A stretch of 61,629 nucleotides of DNA from a bacterium. Its GTDB lineage: Bacteria; Bacillota; Clostridia; Oscillospirales; CAG-272. The notes beneath the pieces were generated by a model. That model searched no databases. It was not told the origin of the DNA and worked only from the letters and a program-made list of their open reading frames with translations. How positions within the stretch are numbered: position 1 is the stretch's first letter; each line of letters starts with the position of its first letter. This document shows positions 16,648-25,488 of the stretch, piece by piece. The position numbers and the translations under genes were made by a program. The stretch spans positions 1 through 61,629 of the forward strand of contig SFZB01000003.1 in assembly GCA_004558975.1 (NCBI GenBank). The letters run 5' to 3'.

Positions 16648-18093
16648 TTACTTTTTCAGCCACGTCGACGGCAGGCAGGTGAGCAGCAACGGATAGATCT
16701 CGAGCCGTCCGAGGAGCATCGCGACGGACAGGACGAACTTCGAGAATCCCGAGTAGGCGGAGAAACTCGAAAGTGTGGGACTGAAAAGAGGACCGATATT
16801 ATTGAAGCAGGTGATGGCGGCGCTGAGGTTGGTCTCGATCGTGAAAACGCTGTCTTTTTCCAGACAGAGCAAAAGGAATACGAGAACCGTCGACAGTGTG
16901 CAGAGCGCGAGATAGGAGTGAACGCCCGAGAGCGTATCGTCGTCGATGCGCTTGCCCTCCATTTTGACGACCGTGACGGTGCGGGGGTGCAGGACGCGCC
17001 GGAGTCTGCCCACCAAGGACTTGAAGAGAATGACGACGCGCGAGACCTTAAAGCCGCCGGCGGTCGAGCCCGCACACCCGCCGATCAGCATGAGTGTCAG
17101 CAGAACCGCTTTGGAGAGCGTCGGCCATAGGCTGATGTTCGCCGTCGTATAGCCCGTCGTCGTCATAATGGACGATGCCTGGAAGAAGGAGAGACGGAGT
17201 GCTTCGGCAAATCCCGAGCAAAGTGAGAAAATGTTATAGCAGATGAGCCCGGTCGCTCCGAGCATGATGCCGATATAGACCCAAAGTTCGGTACTGCGGA
17301 GCGCCGACGAGAATTTCCGCAGGAGCATGAGGTAGTAGAGGTTGAAGTTGATGCCGAAGAGAAACATAAAGACCGCGATGACCCATTGCAGATAGGGTGA
17401 GTAAGACGTGATGCTGCCGTTCCGGATGCCGAAGCCGCCCGTCCCGGCGGTGCCGAACGAGTGGACAAGGCTGTCGAAGAAGGGCATACCGCCCGCAAGC
17501 AGGAAGATCACCTCCAGCGCGGTCATGGCGATATAGATGATATAGAGGATCATCGCCGTCGTGCGGGCGCGGGGGACGAGTTTGTCGACGATGGGGCCGG
17601 GCATCTCGGCGCGGAGGATATGAATGGAACGCTCCGGTACGCGGACAGTGACCGCCATGACGAAGACGAGCACGCCCATGCCGCCGATCCAGTGAGTGAA
17701 GCTCCGCCAGAAGAGCAGACCGTGGCTCATGATCTCCACATTGTCGAGAATGGTGGCGCCCGTCGTCGTGAAGCCGCTGACCGTCTCGAAGAACGCGTCG
17801 ATAAAGACGGGGATTTCGCGGCTGATGACGAAGGGGAGCGCGCCGAAGAAAGAGACGGCGATCCACGCGAGCGCGACGATGACGAGCCCCTCTTTCGAGA
17901 ACAGCGTACGGTCTTTCGGGCGCATGGTCAGGCAGATCAGCCCTCCGACGGCAAGTGTGATGCCGATCGTGATGAGGAACGCCCAGGCGCACGTCTCACG
18001 ATAGATAATCGAGACGAGGAGCGGCAGGAGCAGGAGCGCCGCCTCGGTGATGAGCACCGACCCCGTCGTGAAGTAAATCATACGGTGGTTCAA
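16648..18093 (-). CDS. trkH: TrkH-family potassium channel subunit
   Basis: It forms the membrane channel of the Trk/Ktr potassium uptake system. The 481 residues contain the repeated membrane-pore-membrane units of this superfamily, with selectivity-filter-like segments such as SGFTTTGATI, FGTAGTGGFG, TTTGYTTANI and CFNNIGP. It begins 9 bases after trkA, so the channel and its regulatory subunit are made together. Its membrane location follows from the many hydrophobic helices. Confidence 0.95.
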   Translation of the reverse strand: MNHRMIYFTTGSVLITEAALLLLPLLVSIIYRETCAWAFLITIGITLAVGGLICLTMRPKDRTLFSKEGLVIVALAWIAVSFFGALPFVISREIPVFIDAFFETVSGFTTTGATILDNVEIMSHGLLFWRSFTHWIGGMGVLVFVMAVTVRVPERSIHILRAEMPGPIVDKLVPRARTTAMILYIIYIAMTALEVIFLLAGGMPFFDSLVHSFGTAGTGGFGIRNGSITSYSPYLQWVIAVFMFLFGINFNLYYLMLLRKFSSALRSTELWVYIGIMLGATGLICYNIFSLCSGFAEALRLSFFQASSIMTTTGYTTANISLWPTLSKAVLLTLMLIGGCAGSTAGGFKVSRVVILFKSLVGRLRRVLHPRTVTVVKMEGKRIDDDTLSGVHSYLALCTLSTVLVFLLLCLEKDSVFTIETNLSAAITCFNNIGPLFSPTLSSFSAYSGFSKFVLSVAMLLGRLEIYPLLLTCLPSTWLKK

Positions 18094-18102
18094 ACGGGCG
18101 CC

Positions 18103-19467
18103 TCACTTTCTCCGGAAGATGTCTTCCAGATCGTAGACGGAAATGCCTGCCGCGACGATCACGACGCGGTCGCCGGGGAGAATGACGTCATCGCCGCCGG
18201 GGATAATACAGGCGGAGCCGCGCGTAATGGCGGCGAGCAGGGTGCCGCCCGTGAGCGTAAGGTCGCGGAGCGGAATGTTCGCAAACGGGAAGTCGGATAG
18301 GACGTTAAATTCCAGTGCCTCGGCAGCACCGTTCATCAGGCTGTAAAGCGTCTCGACTTTACTGCCCTCGGAGTTTTCGAGTGCGCGCGCATACTGTGCG
18401 AGGACGTCGGAAATGATGACTTTCGGCGACAGGATACTGTCGAGCCCTAGCTTCTCGGACAGCGCCCCGAGTTCGTCCTGATTGACCTTGGAGACGACTT
18501 TACCGACTCCCTGCGACATGGCGTAGAAAGAGATCAGAATATTCTCTTCGTCGCGCCCCGTGAGGGCGACTACGGCGTCCATTTTGTCGAGCCCCTCTTC
18601 GGCGAGCAGATCCTGGTGCATACAGTCGCCCTGAATGACGGTCGCGCCGGAGAGCCGTTCACAGACCTCCTCGCACCGTTCCGGGTTCTTCTCGATGATC
18701 TTGACGGAGTTGCCGGCACCGATGAGCAGGCGCGCGAGGTAGTAAGACGTCGTACTCGCACCGAGCACCATGACGTCACGCACCTGCTTTTGGACGAGCC
18801 CCAGCATCTTGAGGATGCGGTGCATATCCGGCGTCGCGCTGATGAGGGCGATATGGTCGCCGCCGTGCAGGACGGAATGACCGGAGGGAATATGGACTTC
18901 TTCGCCGTGCCGGATGACCGCCACGAGGTACTTCCCGGGGAATTTTTTACGGATATCGGACAGCGTCATGCCGTCGAGCGGAGAGCCCTGCCGCAGCACG
19001 ACCTCGACGAGCTCCTGCCGCCGGTCGGAGAAGGTCTCGACCTTGGCGACCGACGGGAGCTTCAGAATATTGAAGATCGCCTGCGCCATCATCAGTTCCG
19101 GGTTGACGGACATGGAGAGCTCGAGCTGCTCCATCATATAGTGGAACCCGTCGTTGTTGTATTCCGAGTTGCGGACACGGGCGACCGTGTGCTTCGCCCC
19201 GATCTTACGGGCGACGAAACAGCTCAGCATATTAAATTCATCGGAGCCCGTGACGGCGATGAACAGGTCGCACCCGGCGACCCCCGCCTCCGTCAGGCTG
19301 TCGTAAGACGTCGCGTTGCCGCAGAAGCCGATGACGTCATGCCGTTCCGTGATCTCTTTGAGGACGGCGGGGTCGTTGTCGATGACGATGACATCGTGCT
19401 CTTCTTTTGCCATGCGGGCGGTCAGTGTCGCGCCGATCTTGCCACATCCGACAATGATGACTTTCAT
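18103..19467 (-). CDS. trkA: Trk potassium uptake regulatory subunit
   Basis: This cytoplasmic RCK protein binds nucleotides and gates TrkH. The 454 residues contain two tandem halves, each a Rossmann-like TrkA-N domain followed by a TrkA-C domain. The nucleotide motifs are GCGKIGATLT with VIDNDP in the first half and a degenerate GASTTSYYLARLL in the second. AAAAGGAG precedes the ATG. It is the first gene of a two-gene operon. Confidence 0.95.
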   Translation of the reverse strand: MKVIIVGCGKIGATLTARMAKEEHDVIVIDNDPAVLKEITERHDVIGFCGNATSYDSLTEAGVAGCDLFIAVTGSDEFNMLSCFVARKIGAKHTVARVRNSEYNNDGFHYMMEQLELSMSVNPELMMAQAIFNILKLPSVAKVETFSDRRQELVEVVLRQGSPLDGMTLSDIRKKFPGKYLVAVIRHGEEVHIPSGHSVLHGGDHIALISATPDMHRILKMLGLVQKQVRDVMVLGASTTSYYLARLLIGAGNSVKIIEKNPERCEEVCERLSGATVIQGDCMHQDLLAEEGLDKMDAVVALTGRDEENILISFYAMSQGVGKVVSKVNQDELGALSEKLGLDSILSPKVIISDVLAQYARALENSEGSKVETLYSLMNGAAEALEFNVLSDFPFANIPLRDLTLTGGTLLAAITRGSACIIPGGDDVILPGDRVVIVAAGISVYDLEDIFRRK

Positions 19468-19523
19468 GTTTTCTCCTTTTGCGCCGCGCGTTTTCTCGTG
19501 GGAATCGTTATACGGTTCCTCTT

Positions 19524-19552
19524 ATATTACCACATTCCGTGCGTGACCGCAA
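19524..19552 (-). promoter_or_regulatory. Probable trkA promoter
   Basis: On the minus strand, TTGCGG (19547-19552) and TAATAT (19524-19529) are separated by 17 bp. It lies back to back with the cysK promoter. Confidence 0.55.
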
Positions 19553-19588
19553 GGGAAAAATGCTACTCGGTAAAGTGGCGGCTACCCC

Positions 19589-19618
19589 TTGACAATGCGC
19601 GCGCGCGGGGGGTACAAT
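19589..19618 (+). promoter_or_regulatory. cysK promoter
   Basis: TTGACA (19589-19594) and TACAAT (19613-19618) are separated by 18 bp. The spacer contains alternating GC dinucleotides. No S-box or CymR-type site was recognised. Confidence 0.75.
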
Positions 19619-19671
19619 AAACTATCGTGAACGGATATACTATGCTTATATCAAAGAATGGGGGCAAGAAG

Positions 19672-20604
19672 ATGGGAAAGATATATTCGTCGGTCGATGA
19701 GCTGATCGGCAATACACCGCTGGTTGAGCTGACACATATCGAGCGGGAGCTGGGGCTCGGGTTTACGCTCCTCGCGAAAACGGAATGTATGAATCCTGCG
19801 GGTTCGGTCAAGGATCGTGTCGCGCGCGCCATGCTGGACGACGCGGAGGCGCGCGGGCTCCTGACGAAGGACAGCGTGATCATTGAGCCGACGTCCGGGA
19901 ACACCGGCATCGGGCTGGCGTCCGTCGCCGCCGCGCGCGGCTATCGTCTCATCATCGTCATGCCCGATACCATGTCGGTCGAGCGGCGGCAGATCCTGCG
20001 CGCGCTCGGGGCGGAACTGGTGCTGACCGAGGGGGCACGCGGCATGGCGGGCGCCATCGCCCGCGCCAAGGAACTCGCCGATGAGACGCCGGGCGCTTTC
20101 ATTGCCGGGCAGTTCGTCAATCCGGCGAACCCCGCCGCGCATTACCGCACGACGGGACCCGAAATCTGGCGCGACACGGACGGAAAAGTCGATATTTTCG
20201 TCGCCGGGGTCGGTACGGGCGGTACCGTGACCGGGGTCGGCAGATACCTGAAAGAACAGAATCCGGCGGTGAAGATCGTCGCCGTCGAGCCCGCGGGCTC
20301 TCCCGTCCTCTCGGGCGGGAAAGCGGGACCGCACAAGATTCAGGGCATCGGCGCGGGCTTCGTGCCGGACGTACTGGACACCGCCATCTATGACGAGGTC
20401 GTCCGGGTCGAGAACGAGGACGCCTTCCGCTTCGGTCGTCTGATGGGGCGGCGTGAGGGGCTCCTCGTCGGGATCTCCTCCGGCGCGGCGCTTGCCGCGG
20501 CGGTCGAGGTCGGGAGCCGCCCCGAGAATGCCGGGAAGACGGTCGTCGCCCTCCTGCCGGATACGGGCGACCGGTATCTCTCGACCGCCATGTTCGCGGA
20601 CTGA
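19672..20604 (+). CDS. cysK: Cysteine synthase A (O-acetylserine sulfhydrylase)
   Basis: It makes cysteine from O-acetylserine and sulfide. The 310-residue PLP enzyme has ELIGNTPLVEL, the PLP lysine in NPAGSVKDRVA, the substrate loop EPTSGNTGIGL, and the PLP phosphate loop GVGTGGTVTGVG. Starting at 19672 (GGGGG about 8 bases upstream) gives the usual family length; earlier in-frame codons fall too close to the predicted transcript start. mnmA follows 6 bases later and uses cysteine-derived sulfur, which makes the pairing meaningful. Confidence 0.95.
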   Translation: MGKIYSSVDELIGNTPLVELTHIERELGLGFTLLAKTECMNPAGSVKDRVARAMLDDAEARGLLTKDSVIIEPTSGNTGIGLASVAAARGYRLIIVMPDTMSVERRQILRALGAELVLTEGARGMAGAIARAKELADETPGAFIAGQFVNPANPAAHYRTTGPEIWRDTDGKVDIFVAGVGTGGTVTGVGRYLKEQNPAVKIVAVEPAGSPVLSGGKAGPHKIQGIGAGFVPDVLDTAIYDEVVRVENEDAFRFGRLMGRREGLLVGISSGAALAAAVEVGSRPENAGKTVVALLPDTGDRYLSTAMFAD

Positions 20605-20610
20605 ACGATC

Positions 20611-21750
20611 ATGTGTATGGAGAAAAGAACGGACGTGGGCGCCGCCGACATCGCGGGTGGCGCTGACAATGCCACCGCAGGTAAGACCCGCGCACTGGTC
20701 GCCATGAGCGGCGGGGTGGATTCCTCCGTCGCCGCCTATCTGGTGCGGGAAGCAGGGCTTGCCGGGGTCGGCTGCACGATGAAACTGTACGACAACGAGG
20801 ACGCAGGAATCCCGCGGGAACACTCCTGCTGCTCGCTCGATGACGTGGAGGACGCGCGCGCCGTCTCCTTTCGGCTCGGTATGCAGCATTATGTGTTCAA
20901 TTTCCGCGACGAGTTTGAAACATGCGTCATCGGGAACTTTATCCGCGAGTACGAGAGCGGGAAAACACCCAACCCCTGCATTGACTGCAACCGCTTTATG
21001 AAGTTCGGGCTCCTTTTCGACCGCGCCGAGATCCTCGGGTGCCGGTACGTCGTGACGGGGCACTACGCGAGAATTGAAAAGACGCCGGACGGGTATCTTC
21101 TGAAGAAAGCACTGGACGATACCAAAGACCAGAGTTATGTCCTCTACGACATGACGCAGGAACAACTCGCGAAAACGCTTTTTCCCCTCGGGGGACTGCG
21201 TAAGACCGAGGTGCGGGCGATCGCCGAGCGTGAAGGGTTCCTCAACGCGCGCAAGCCGGACAGTCAGGATATCTGCTTCGTGCCCGACGGCGACTATGCA
21301 AAGGTCATCGTCGCGCACACGGGGCGCGCTCCCGTGCCGGGTGACTTTGTGGATACGGCGGGGAACCGGCTCGGCACCCACCGCGGAATCATTTACTATA
21401 CCATCGGACAGCGGCGGGGGCTCGGAATCGCCGCGGGCGAGCCGCTGTATGTCGTGAAAATCTGCCCCGAGACGAACGAGGTCGTCCTCGGGCGGGATAC
21501 CGATCTCTACACGCGCGAGGCGCGCGTCGGCGACGTGCGCTGGATTCAGGGGGCGCCGCCGCGCTCCCGGTTCCGTTGCCGCGCAAAGACGCGCTATCGC
21601 CAGCCGGAGCGCGACGCGACCCTCACGGTCGCGGAGGACGGTACCGTCACGCTCCTCTTCGACGAGCCGCAACGCGCCGTCACCCCGGGGCAGGCAGCCG
21701 TTTTCTACGACGGCGATACGGTTCTCGGCGGCGGGAAGATTCTTGGCTGA
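20611..21750 (+). CDS. mnmA: tRNA 2-thiouridine(34) synthase MnmA
   Basis: It thiolates U34 of Lys, Glu and Gln tRNAs. The ATP-pyrophosphatase motif is MSGGVDSSVAAYL. The two catalytic cysteines are visible in NPCIDCNRFMKFG and SQDICFVPDGDY. C-terminal beta-barrel domains follow (KTRYRQPERDATL). The 379-residue form has about 30 extra N-terminal residues before the first strand, and no strong ribosome binding site, so the exact start (20611, 20617 or somewhat later) is uncertain. Confidence 0.93.
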   Translation: MCMEKRTDVGAADIAGGADNATAGKTRALVAMSGGVDSSVAAYLVREAGLAGVGCTMKLYDNEDAGIPREHSCCSLDDVEDARAVSFRLGMQHYVFNFRDEFETCVIGNFIREYESGKTPNPCIDCNRFMKFGLLFDRAEILGCRYVVTGHYARIEKTPDGYLLKKALDDTKDQSYVLYDMTQEQLAKTLFPLGGLRKTEVRAIAEREGFLNARKPDSQDICFVPDGDYAKVIVAHTGRAPVPGDFVDTAGNRLGTHRGIIYYTIGQRRGLGIAAGEPLYVVKICPETNEVVLGRDTDLYTREARVGDVRWIQGAPPRSRFRCRAKTRYRQPERDATLTVAEDGTVTLLFDEPQRAVTPGQAAVFYDGDTVLGGGKILG

Positions 21751-21825
21751 CGCTCACGGAAAAAGCGAAAGCCGGTGCCGACGGAAAAACGTCAGGCAGA
21801 CCCTTTGAAAAACGCACGATCAAAA

Positions 21826-21858
21826 AAACCCGCGCCGGGCATCGCCCGGCGCGGGTTT
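21826..21858. terminator. Bidirectional terminator between mnmA and the ABC ATPase gene
   Basis: A perfect 15-bp stem (aaacccgcgccgggc and its complement) has a 3-base loop and runs of A and T on its flanks. It is strongest on the minus strand, where seven T residues close the structure. Confidence 0.9.
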
Positions 21859-21879
21859 GCTATGTAGAATCGATTCGGT

Positions 21880-23016
21880 TTAGTGGCAGATGCACTTCTC
21901 CGTGTCTTTGTCGAAAATGTGGACACGGGACATATCGAAGGACACCTTGATGTTGTCGCCGGAGCGGGAGAGGGAACGCGCGGAGACGCGGGCAATCACG
22001 TTCTTGCCTTCCTCGATCGCGTGTTCGATGCCCTCGAAGGACAGGTAGAGATAGATCTCGGCACCCATCAGCTCGGTGACTTCCACGGTGCAGTCCATGA
22101 CGCCGTCCTTATTCTGTGCGACGGCTTCCTCATCGTCGGAGATGGACTCGGGGCGGATACCCATGATGACGGTCTGCCCGATGTATTCCTTCAGCGCCGG
22201 GTTGTTCGCCTTTTCCTTCGGGAGTTTCAGAGACGCGTTACCGACCTTGAGATACAGGTCGTCGCCCTCTTTCGTGAGGAGTGCGTCGATGAAGTTCATC
22301 TGCGGCGTGCCGATGAAGCCTGCCACGAACTTGTTGACCGGGAGGTCATACAGGTTCTGAGGCGTATCGACCTGCTGAATAAGACCGTCTTTCATGACGA
22401 CGATACGCGTCGCCATGGTCATAGCCTCGACCTGGTCATGCGTAACGTAGACGAAGGTCGTGCCGACGCTCTTGTGAAGTTTGGTCAACTCGGTTCTCAT
22501 GCTCGCACGGAGTTTCGCGTCCAGGTTGGAGAGCGGCTCGTCAAGCAGGAAGACCTGCGGGTTACGCACGATGGCGCGCCCGAGGGCAACACGCTGTTTC
22601 TGACCGCCGGACAGAGCCTTCGGCTTTCTTTCGAGCAGGTGGCTGATATCGAGGATGCGCGCAGCCTCTTCGACGCGGCGCTTGATCTCGGTCTTCGGCA
22701 CTTTACGGAGCTTCAGACCGAATGCCATGTTGTCGTACACGGACATGTGCGGGTACAGAGCGTAGTTCTGGAACACCATCGCGATATCGCGGTCTTTCGG
22801 CGCGACGTCGTTGACGAGGCGGTCGCCGATGTACAGTTCGCCCTCGGTGATTTCCTCGAGCCCTGCGATCATACGGAGGGTCGTGGACTTACCGCAGCCG
22901 GAAGGACCGACGAAAATGATGAACTCCTTGTCCTCGACCTCGAGGCAGAAGTCGGATACGGCGGTAACGCCGCCGGGATATTTCTTATAAATATGTCTGA
23001 GAGACAGACCTGCCAT
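21880..23016 (-). CDS. msmK: Sugar ABC transporter ATP-binding protein, MsmK/UgpC/MalK type
   Basis: It hydrolyses ATP to drive CUT1-family carbohydrate importers. The 378-residue protein has Walker A GPSGCGKST, Q-loop, signature LSGGQKQRVALGRAI, Walker B VFLLDEPLSNLDA, H-loop YVTHDQVEA, and a C-terminal TOBE/OB regulatory region (residues about 240-378). AGGAGG precedes the ATG at 23016. No permease or solute-binding gene is adjacent. In several Firmicutes one such ATPase serves many sugar transporters, and that is the likely role here. Confidence 0.93.
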   Translation of the reverse strand: MAGLSLRHIYKKYPGGVTAVSDFCLEVEDKEFIIFVGPSGCGKSTTLRMIAGLEEITEGELYIGDRLVNDVAPKDRDIAMVFQNYALYPHMSVYDNMAFGLKLRKVPKTEIKRRVEEAARILDISHLLERKPKALSGGQKQRVALGRAIVRNPQVFLLDEPLSNLDAKLRASMRTELTKLHKSVGTTFVYVTHDQVEAMTMATRIVVMKDGLIQQVDTPQNLYDLPVNKFVAGFIGTPQMNFIDALLTKEGDDLYLKVGNASLKLPKEKANNPALKEYIGQTVIMGIRPESISDDEEAVAQNKDGVMDCTVEVTELMGAEIYLYLSFEGIEHAIEEGKNVIARVSARSLSRSGDNIKVSFDMSRVHIFDKDTEKCICH

Positions 23017-23050
23017 GGGATATTCCTCCTGCTTTTTATTTGACACGTTT

Positions 23051-23059
23051 ATTATAGCA
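23051..23059 (-). promoter_or_regulatory. Extended -10 promoter of the ABC ATPase gene
   Basis: On the minus strand TGC is followed by a perfect TATAAT (23051-23056), about 35 bases before the start codon. The -35 region is poor, which is typical for extended -10 promoters. Confidence 0.6.
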
Positions 23060-23150
23060 GAAACCCGTCCTGCGGAAAAGACGCGCAAAAACCAAACTTT
23101 CCGCGCCTGCATTGTACATTCTGCACAGATTATTCGCCGATTTGTGAATA

Positions 23151-23205
23151 AAAGCCCCGCAAAAAACTGCTCATCTTCTAATAGATTAGAGTTTCGCGGG
23201 GCTTT
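23151..23205 (-). terminator. Probable terminator of tex
   Basis: A 10-bp stem (aaagccccgc at 23151-23160, gcggggcttt at 23196-23205) encloses about 35 bases that hold a second small inverted repeat (ctaat/attag). The long loop makes it unusual, but it sits right after the tex stop. Confidence 0.55.
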
Positions 23206-23208
23206 CGT

Positions 23209-25368
23209 TTATTTCATGCCTTTGCGTGTGAGGGCAATACGGTTTTTCTTCAGGTCGACGCTCTTGATGCGGCACTCGATGACGTCGCCGACGGCGAGCA
23301 CCTCGGAGGGGTGCTTGATGAAGCGGTCGCACATCTCGGAGATGTGGAGCAGACCGTCATGGTGAACGCCGATGTCGACGAAAGCGCCGAAGTCCACGAC
23401 GTTCCGCACCGTGCCGGTGACGACCATTTCGGGCTGCAGATCCTTGATGTCCATGACGTCCTTCCGCAGGCAGGGGGCAGGGGCTTCGTCACGGACGTCT
23501 CTGCCGGGCTTCTGCAGCTCGGAGAGAATGTCGGTCAGGGTCGGCACGCCGCACCCCAGCTCCGTCGCGAGCCGCTCGACGCCCGCTTTTTCGACCTGAT
23601 AGGGCAGGAGCGTCAGGTTCCCGTCGCGCACATCGGCTTCGGTGTACTTGAATTTCGCGAGCAGGGCTTTGACGATCGGATAGGATTCGGGGTGTACGCC
23701 GGTGTTGTCGAGAATTTCGTTTCCGCCCGGAATCCGGAGGAACCCGGCGCACTGCTCATAGGCTTTCGCGCCGATCTTCGGCACCTTGAGAATGGCGGCG
23801 CGGGTCTTGAACTCGCCGTTCGCCTCGCGGTATGCCACGATGTTCTTCGCGGCGGTCGCGTTGATGCCGGCGATGTAGGAGAGCAGGGAGTAGGAGGCGG
23901 TGTTGACGTCCACGCCGACGCTGTTGACACAGCCCTCGACGACGCCGCCGAGCGCCTCGGTCAGGCGCGCCTGCTTCATATCATGCTGGTACTGTCCGAC
24001 GCCGATGGCTCTCGGCTCGATCTTGACGAGCTCCGCGAGCGGATCCTGCAGGCGGCGGGCGATGGAGACGGCGCTGCGCTCCGTCACGTCGAAGTCGGGG
24101 AACTCCTCGGCGCCGAGCTTGGAGGCGGAATAGACCGAAGCGCCTGCTTCGCTGACGATGGTATAGCGCACGTCGCGGTCGGTCACGTACTTCAGCGTGT
24201 CGGCGATGAACGCCTCGCTCTCACGGGAGGCGGTGCCGTTCCCGATTGCGATGACGTCGACCTTGTACTTGTCGATGAGGGCGAGCACGGTCTTGCGGCT
24301 ACGCTCGATATCCTGCCGTGGCAGGGTGGGGTAGATGACGGCGGTGTCGAGCACCTTGCCTGTCTTATCTACGACGGCGAGTTTGCACCCGGTACGGAAG
24401 CCGGGGTCGTAGCCGAGGACGGTCTTGCCCTTGATCGGTGCGACCATGAGCAGATGCCGCAGGTTGTCCGAGAAGACGACGAGCGCGCCCTCGCAGGCGT
24501 TGTCAAAAAGGTCGTTGCGGATCTCGCGCTCGAGCGAGGGGAAAAGCAGACGGTCATAGGCGTCGGCGACGATGTCGACGAGTCGCTCGGTCACGGGCGA
24601 CTTCTTGTTCGTGATGACACGGGCGCCGAGGGCGGCTTTCGCTTTGTCCTCGTCCATCTCGACGGCGACTTTCAGGAATTCTTCGGTTTCGCCGCGGTGC
24701 AGGGCGAGGATCCTGTGCCCTTTGAGCCGCGGAATCGGCTCGGAGAAGTCGTAATAGTCGGAGTAGACGGATTCCTCTTCTTTCGCCTGCTTCGCGGTCA
24801 GAACCCCCTCGCGCATGATGAGCGCGCGGAGCGCCTTGCGGTGCTCGGCGTCGTTTGCGATGTCCTCGGCGATGATGTCGGCGGCGCCGGCGAGCGCCTC
24901 CTCTGCCGAAGCAACGCCCTTTTCTTCATCTATATAGGATTCCGCCGCGACTTCGATCGCAGGGTCATAGACGTCGCGCTGTTCGAGAATCAACTCGGCG
25001 AGGGGCGCGAGCCCTTTGCCGCGCGCGATGGAGGCGCGCGTCGTGCGCTTCGGGCGGAAGGGGCGGTAAATGTCCTCGAGCTCGACGAGCGTCGTTGCGT
25101 TCGAGAGTGCGAGGGAAATTTCGGGGGTGAGCTTCTCCTGCGCTTCGATCAGGGCGGCGATCTCCTCGCGGCGCTTGTCCATGTTGCGCAGATATGTCAG
25201 ACGGTCGAAGAGCGTCCGCAGGGTGGTATCGTCGAGGCTCCCCGTCACTTCCTTGCGGTAACGGGCGATGAACGGGATCGTGTTTCCCTCGTCGATGAGC
25301 GCGACGGTCTTTTCGACCTGATCGGGTTTGAGTTTCAGTTCCTGTGCCAGGGTCTTGATAATGTCCAT
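23209..25368 (-). CDS. tex: Tex family RNA-binding transcription accessory protein
   Basis: Tex is a cytoplasmic nucleic-acid-binding protein linked to transcription and stress tolerance. The 719 residues show the family order: N-terminal helical domain, YqgF/RuvC-like domain (GYDPGFRTGCKLAVVD), helix-hairpin-helix region (SYIAGINATAAKNIVAYR), and C-terminal S1 domain (GTVRNVVDFGAFVDIGVHHD). It stops soon after the S1 domain, a short but normal Firmicute form. GGAGACACC lies just ahead of the ATG. Confidence 0.96.
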   Translation of the reverse strand: MDIIKTLAQELKLKPDQVEKTVALIDEGNTIPFIARYRKEVTGSLDDTTLRTLFDRLTYLRNMDKRREEIAALIEAQEKLTPEISLALSNATTLVELEDIYRPFRPKRTTRASIARGKGLAPLAELILEQRDVYDPAIEVAAESYIDEEKGVASAEEALAGAADIIAEDIANDAEHRKALRALIMREGVLTAKQAKEEESVYSDYYDFSEPIPRLKGHRILALHRGETEEFLKVAVEMDEDKAKAALGARVITNKKSPVTERLVDIVADAYDRLLFPSLEREIRNDLFDNACEGALVVFSDNLRHLLMVAPIKGKTVLGYDPGFRTGCKLAVVDKTGKVLDTAVIYPTLPRQDIERSRKTVLALIDKYKVDVIAIGNGTASRESEAFIADTLKYVTDRDVRYTIVSEAGASVYSASKLGAEEFPDFDVTERSAVSIARRLQDPLAELVKIEPRAIGVGQYQHDMKQARLTEALGGVVEGCVNSVGVDVNTASYSLLSYIAGINATAAKNIVAYREANGEFKTRAAILKVPKIGAKAYEQCAGFLRIPGGNEILDNTGVHPESYPIVKALLAKFKYTEADVRDGNLTLLPYQVEKAGVERLATELGCGVPTLTDILSELQKPGRDVRDEAPAPCLRKDVMDIKDLQPEMVVTGTVRNVVDFGAFVDIGVHHDGLLHISEMCDRFIKHPSEVLAVGDVIECRIKSVDLKKNRIALTRKGMK

Positions 25369-25445
25369 AGGTGTCTCCTTTTCGGGATATGCCGCGCAGG
25401 CGCGGCGGTACTTTCTATTCTAGCACAAACGGCGCAAAAAAGAAA

Positions 25446-25475
25446 GACGGGAATCCGCAAAATCGGAATCCCGTC
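25446..25475 (-). terminator. Terminator of serC
   Basis: A perfect 12-bp stem (gacgggaatccg against cggaatcccgtc) has a 6-base loop. The minus-strand tail reads tttctttttt. Confidence 0.9.
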
Positions 25476-25488
25476 CGTGAGACGTTTC

